From: Pectobacterium colocasium
GTDB lineage: Bacteria > Pseudomonadota > Gammaproteobacteria > Enterobacterales > Enterobacteriaceae
Length of the DNA stretch: 64,000 nucleotides
Direction: 5' to 3'
NCBI RefSeq assembly: GCF_020181655.1
Contig: NZ_CP084032.1
Coordinates: 1,240,001 to 1,304,000 of the forward strand
Shown here piece by piece: positions 62,748 to 64,000 of this stretch (positions are counted from its first letter, which is position 1; each line of letters starts with the position of its first letter). Made by a program: the position numbers and the translations under genes. Under the pieces are notes generated by a model. The model had not been told where the DNA came from. It was given only the letters and a program-made list of their open reading frames with translations, and made no database searches.

Positions 62748-63179
62748 ATGTTTTTCTCAGTCGGTGTGGAAACGCCAAAAGATGACGCTACGGCATATGG
62801 GCTGATCGTTCCGGCATTGTGTACTGATGATTACGGCTGTTTCTCCGCGGCTGACAGCCAGCAAGATATCGCACGCATGGCGCGGGAAGCGATTTTAGCC
62901 CTTATTGATGAAGCGGTGAGTCGCGGAAGTCTGGACATTAAGCGACTTAATGATGCTGGATATCTGATCTATGCGGCGATGCCTGATTTCGCGGACTACG
63001 ATAGTTGGTTTGTGCTGGATGTCGATCTATCGGCTTTTGAAGGAAAGCCGCAGAGATTGAATATTTCACTTCCTGATACGTTGATACAGCGTATTGATAA
63101 TCGCGTGCGGGAGCAGCCGGGAACTTATCGCGATCGTAGCCATTTTTTGGCAGAAGCGGCACGTCATGAACTGGAGTGA
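62748..63179 (+). CDS. hicB: HicB antitoxin
   Basis: HicB (143 residues) has the partially degraded RNase H-like N-terminal domain (MFFSVGVETPKDDATAYGLI) and a C-terminal ribbon-helix-helix DNA-binding domain (RLNISLPDTLIQRIDNRV). It neutralises HicA and represses the operon. It has its own GGAGG (62739-62743) and ATG, so free HicB should be made even though the upstream hicA frame now runs into it; both frames share the same stop. Confidence 0.92.
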   Translation: MFFSVGVETPKDDATAYGLIVPALCTDDYGCFSAADSQQDIARMAREAILALIDEAVSRGSLDIKRLNDAGYLIYAAMPDFADYDSWFVLDVDLSAFEGKPQRLNISLPDTLIQRIDNRVREQPGTYRDRSHFLAEAARHELE

Positions 63180-63273
63180 GTCTGGTTAAATAGGTCTGAC
63201 GACAGTCGATAAAAACCATGACAATTTCCGAAAGAGGAAACGCGGCGCGTTGTTGAGACGCGCCGCATTTGTA

Positions 63274-64000
63274 TTACTCACTTTTAGGTGTAAAACGCAG
63301 CAGGCGGTTAGCGTTGCTGACAACCGTGATGGAGGAGAGCGCCATGGCGGCACCAGCGACCACCGGGCTGAGTAGCGCACCGGTCAGCGGGTAAAGTACG
63401 CCCGCGGCAATCGGGATTCCCAGCGAGTTATAGATAAATGCGCCCAGCAGGTTCTGCTTCATGTTGCGCAGCGTGGCATTGGAGAGCGCCAGCGCATCGG
63501 CGACGCCGTGCAGACTGTGGCGCATCAGCGTGATGGCGGCGGTTTCAATCGCAATATCGCTGCCGCCGCCCATCGCAATGCCGACATCGGCCTGCGCCAG
63601 CGCGGGCGCATCGTTGATGCCATCACCAATCATCGCCACGCGTTTGCCTTGAGCCTGTAGCTTTTTGATGGCTTCGGCTTTTCCGTCTGGCAGCACCCCA
63701 GCAATCACCTGGTCGATACCCGCTTCTTTCGCGATGCGCTTCGCCGTAAGCGGGTTGTCCCCTGTTAGCATGACGAGCTGATAGCCCTGCCGATGCAGAC
63801 GCTGCAAGGCGCTCACGCTATCTGCTCGCAGCGGATCGTGAATAGATAACACCGCGATGATGCGACCATTCGCCGCAAGCAATACTGGCGTGATCCCGCG
63901 CTGAGCCTGTTCGTTGATCAGTGTTTCACCTTCGGTGATATCGACCTGATGCTGTTTGAGTAGTGCCGGATTCCCCAACAGCAGAGTGGTATCGCCGATC
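63274..64000 (-). CDS. copA: Copper-exporting P-type ATPase CopA, 3' part
   Basis: The minus-strand frame is open to the right edge of the window, so the N-terminal part with the metal-binding domains and DKTGT motif is missing. Visible are the ATP-binding/hinge motifs [14 protein letters not shown] and [20 protein letters not shown], and the copper-site residues in the last helices (YN in FIYNSLG; MALSS near the end). CopA pumps Cu(I) out of the cytoplasm. The order ybaP-hicAB-copA follows E. coli except for the inserted hicAB. Confidence 0.95.
   Translation of the reverse strand, partial: IGDTTLLLGNPALLKQHQVDITEGETLINEQAQRGITPVLLAANGRIIAVLSIHDPLRADSVSALQRLHRQGYQLVMLTGDNPLTAKRIAKEAGIDQVIAGVLPDGKAEAIKKLQAQGKRVAMIGDGINDAPALAQADVGIAMGGGSDIAIETAAITLMRHSLHGVADALALSNATLRNMKQNLLGAFIYNSLGIPIAAGVLYPLTGALLSPVVAGAAMALSSITVVSNANRLLRFTPKSE

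Overview
The window is chromosomal DNA of a soft-rot enterobacterium, most likely Pectobacterium. Three things point there: near-E. coli gene order from the cyo oxidase operon through ampG, clpPX-lon, mdlAB, glnK-amtB, acrAB, dnaX-recR, htpG, adk, hemH and ushA; an ERIC repeat; and a secreted GH28 polygalacturonase next to ushA/btsT. No tRNA, rRNA operon, CRISPR array or intact insertion sequence was seen. The only RNA gene recognised is 4.5S RNA (ffs).

Layout. 1-4013: cyoABCD(E) on the minus strand, running off the left edge. 4438-6563: ampG and yajG (minus). 6900-17635: bolA, tig, clpP, clpX, lon, hupB, ppiD, ybaV and fadM (plus), a protein quality-control block in which clpP and lon carry sigma-32-like promoters. 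17709-20478: queC, a Cds1-like PLP cysteine desulfhydrase, and its divergent DecR regulator. 20557-26118: mdlAB, then glnK-amtB behind a sigma-54 promoter with an NtrC-like site. 26196-30570: tesB, ybaY, atl, ffs, hha/tomB and the zinc-sparing ribosomal pair rpmE2-ykgO with a Zur-like palindrome. 30801-35958: acrAB and divergent acrR. 35993-43311: rsmS, priC, ybaN, apt, dnaX (with a complete programmed -1 frameshift signal), ybaB, recR and htpG.

43447-46474 is an accessory insertion between htpG and adk, which are neighbours in E. coli. It is a decaying peptide/nickel-type ABC transporter with three single-C frameshifts, a nonsense codon and a deletion that fuses a permease remnant to an ATPase remnant. 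Then come adk, an ERIC element, hemH, a 157-bp nested palindrome, ybaL, ushA and a lone 671-residue phage-tail-fibre-like protein with a discoidin-type domain. The right end holds btsT-yjiX-yjiA, the polygalacturonase, ybaK, ybaP, a hicAB toxin-antitoxin locus and the 3' part of copA.

Most of the window is conserved core genome. The most unusual items are: the hicA stop codon lost by an apparent one-base deletion, giving a continuous HicA-HicB reading frame; the orphan tail-fibre/discoidin protein; the nested palindrome between hemH and ybaL; the expanded Met/His-rich tail of CyoA; an out-of-frame duplicate of the acrR start; and repeated motifs in the decR/desulfhydrase control region. I did not find a convincing wholly new multi-gene system.
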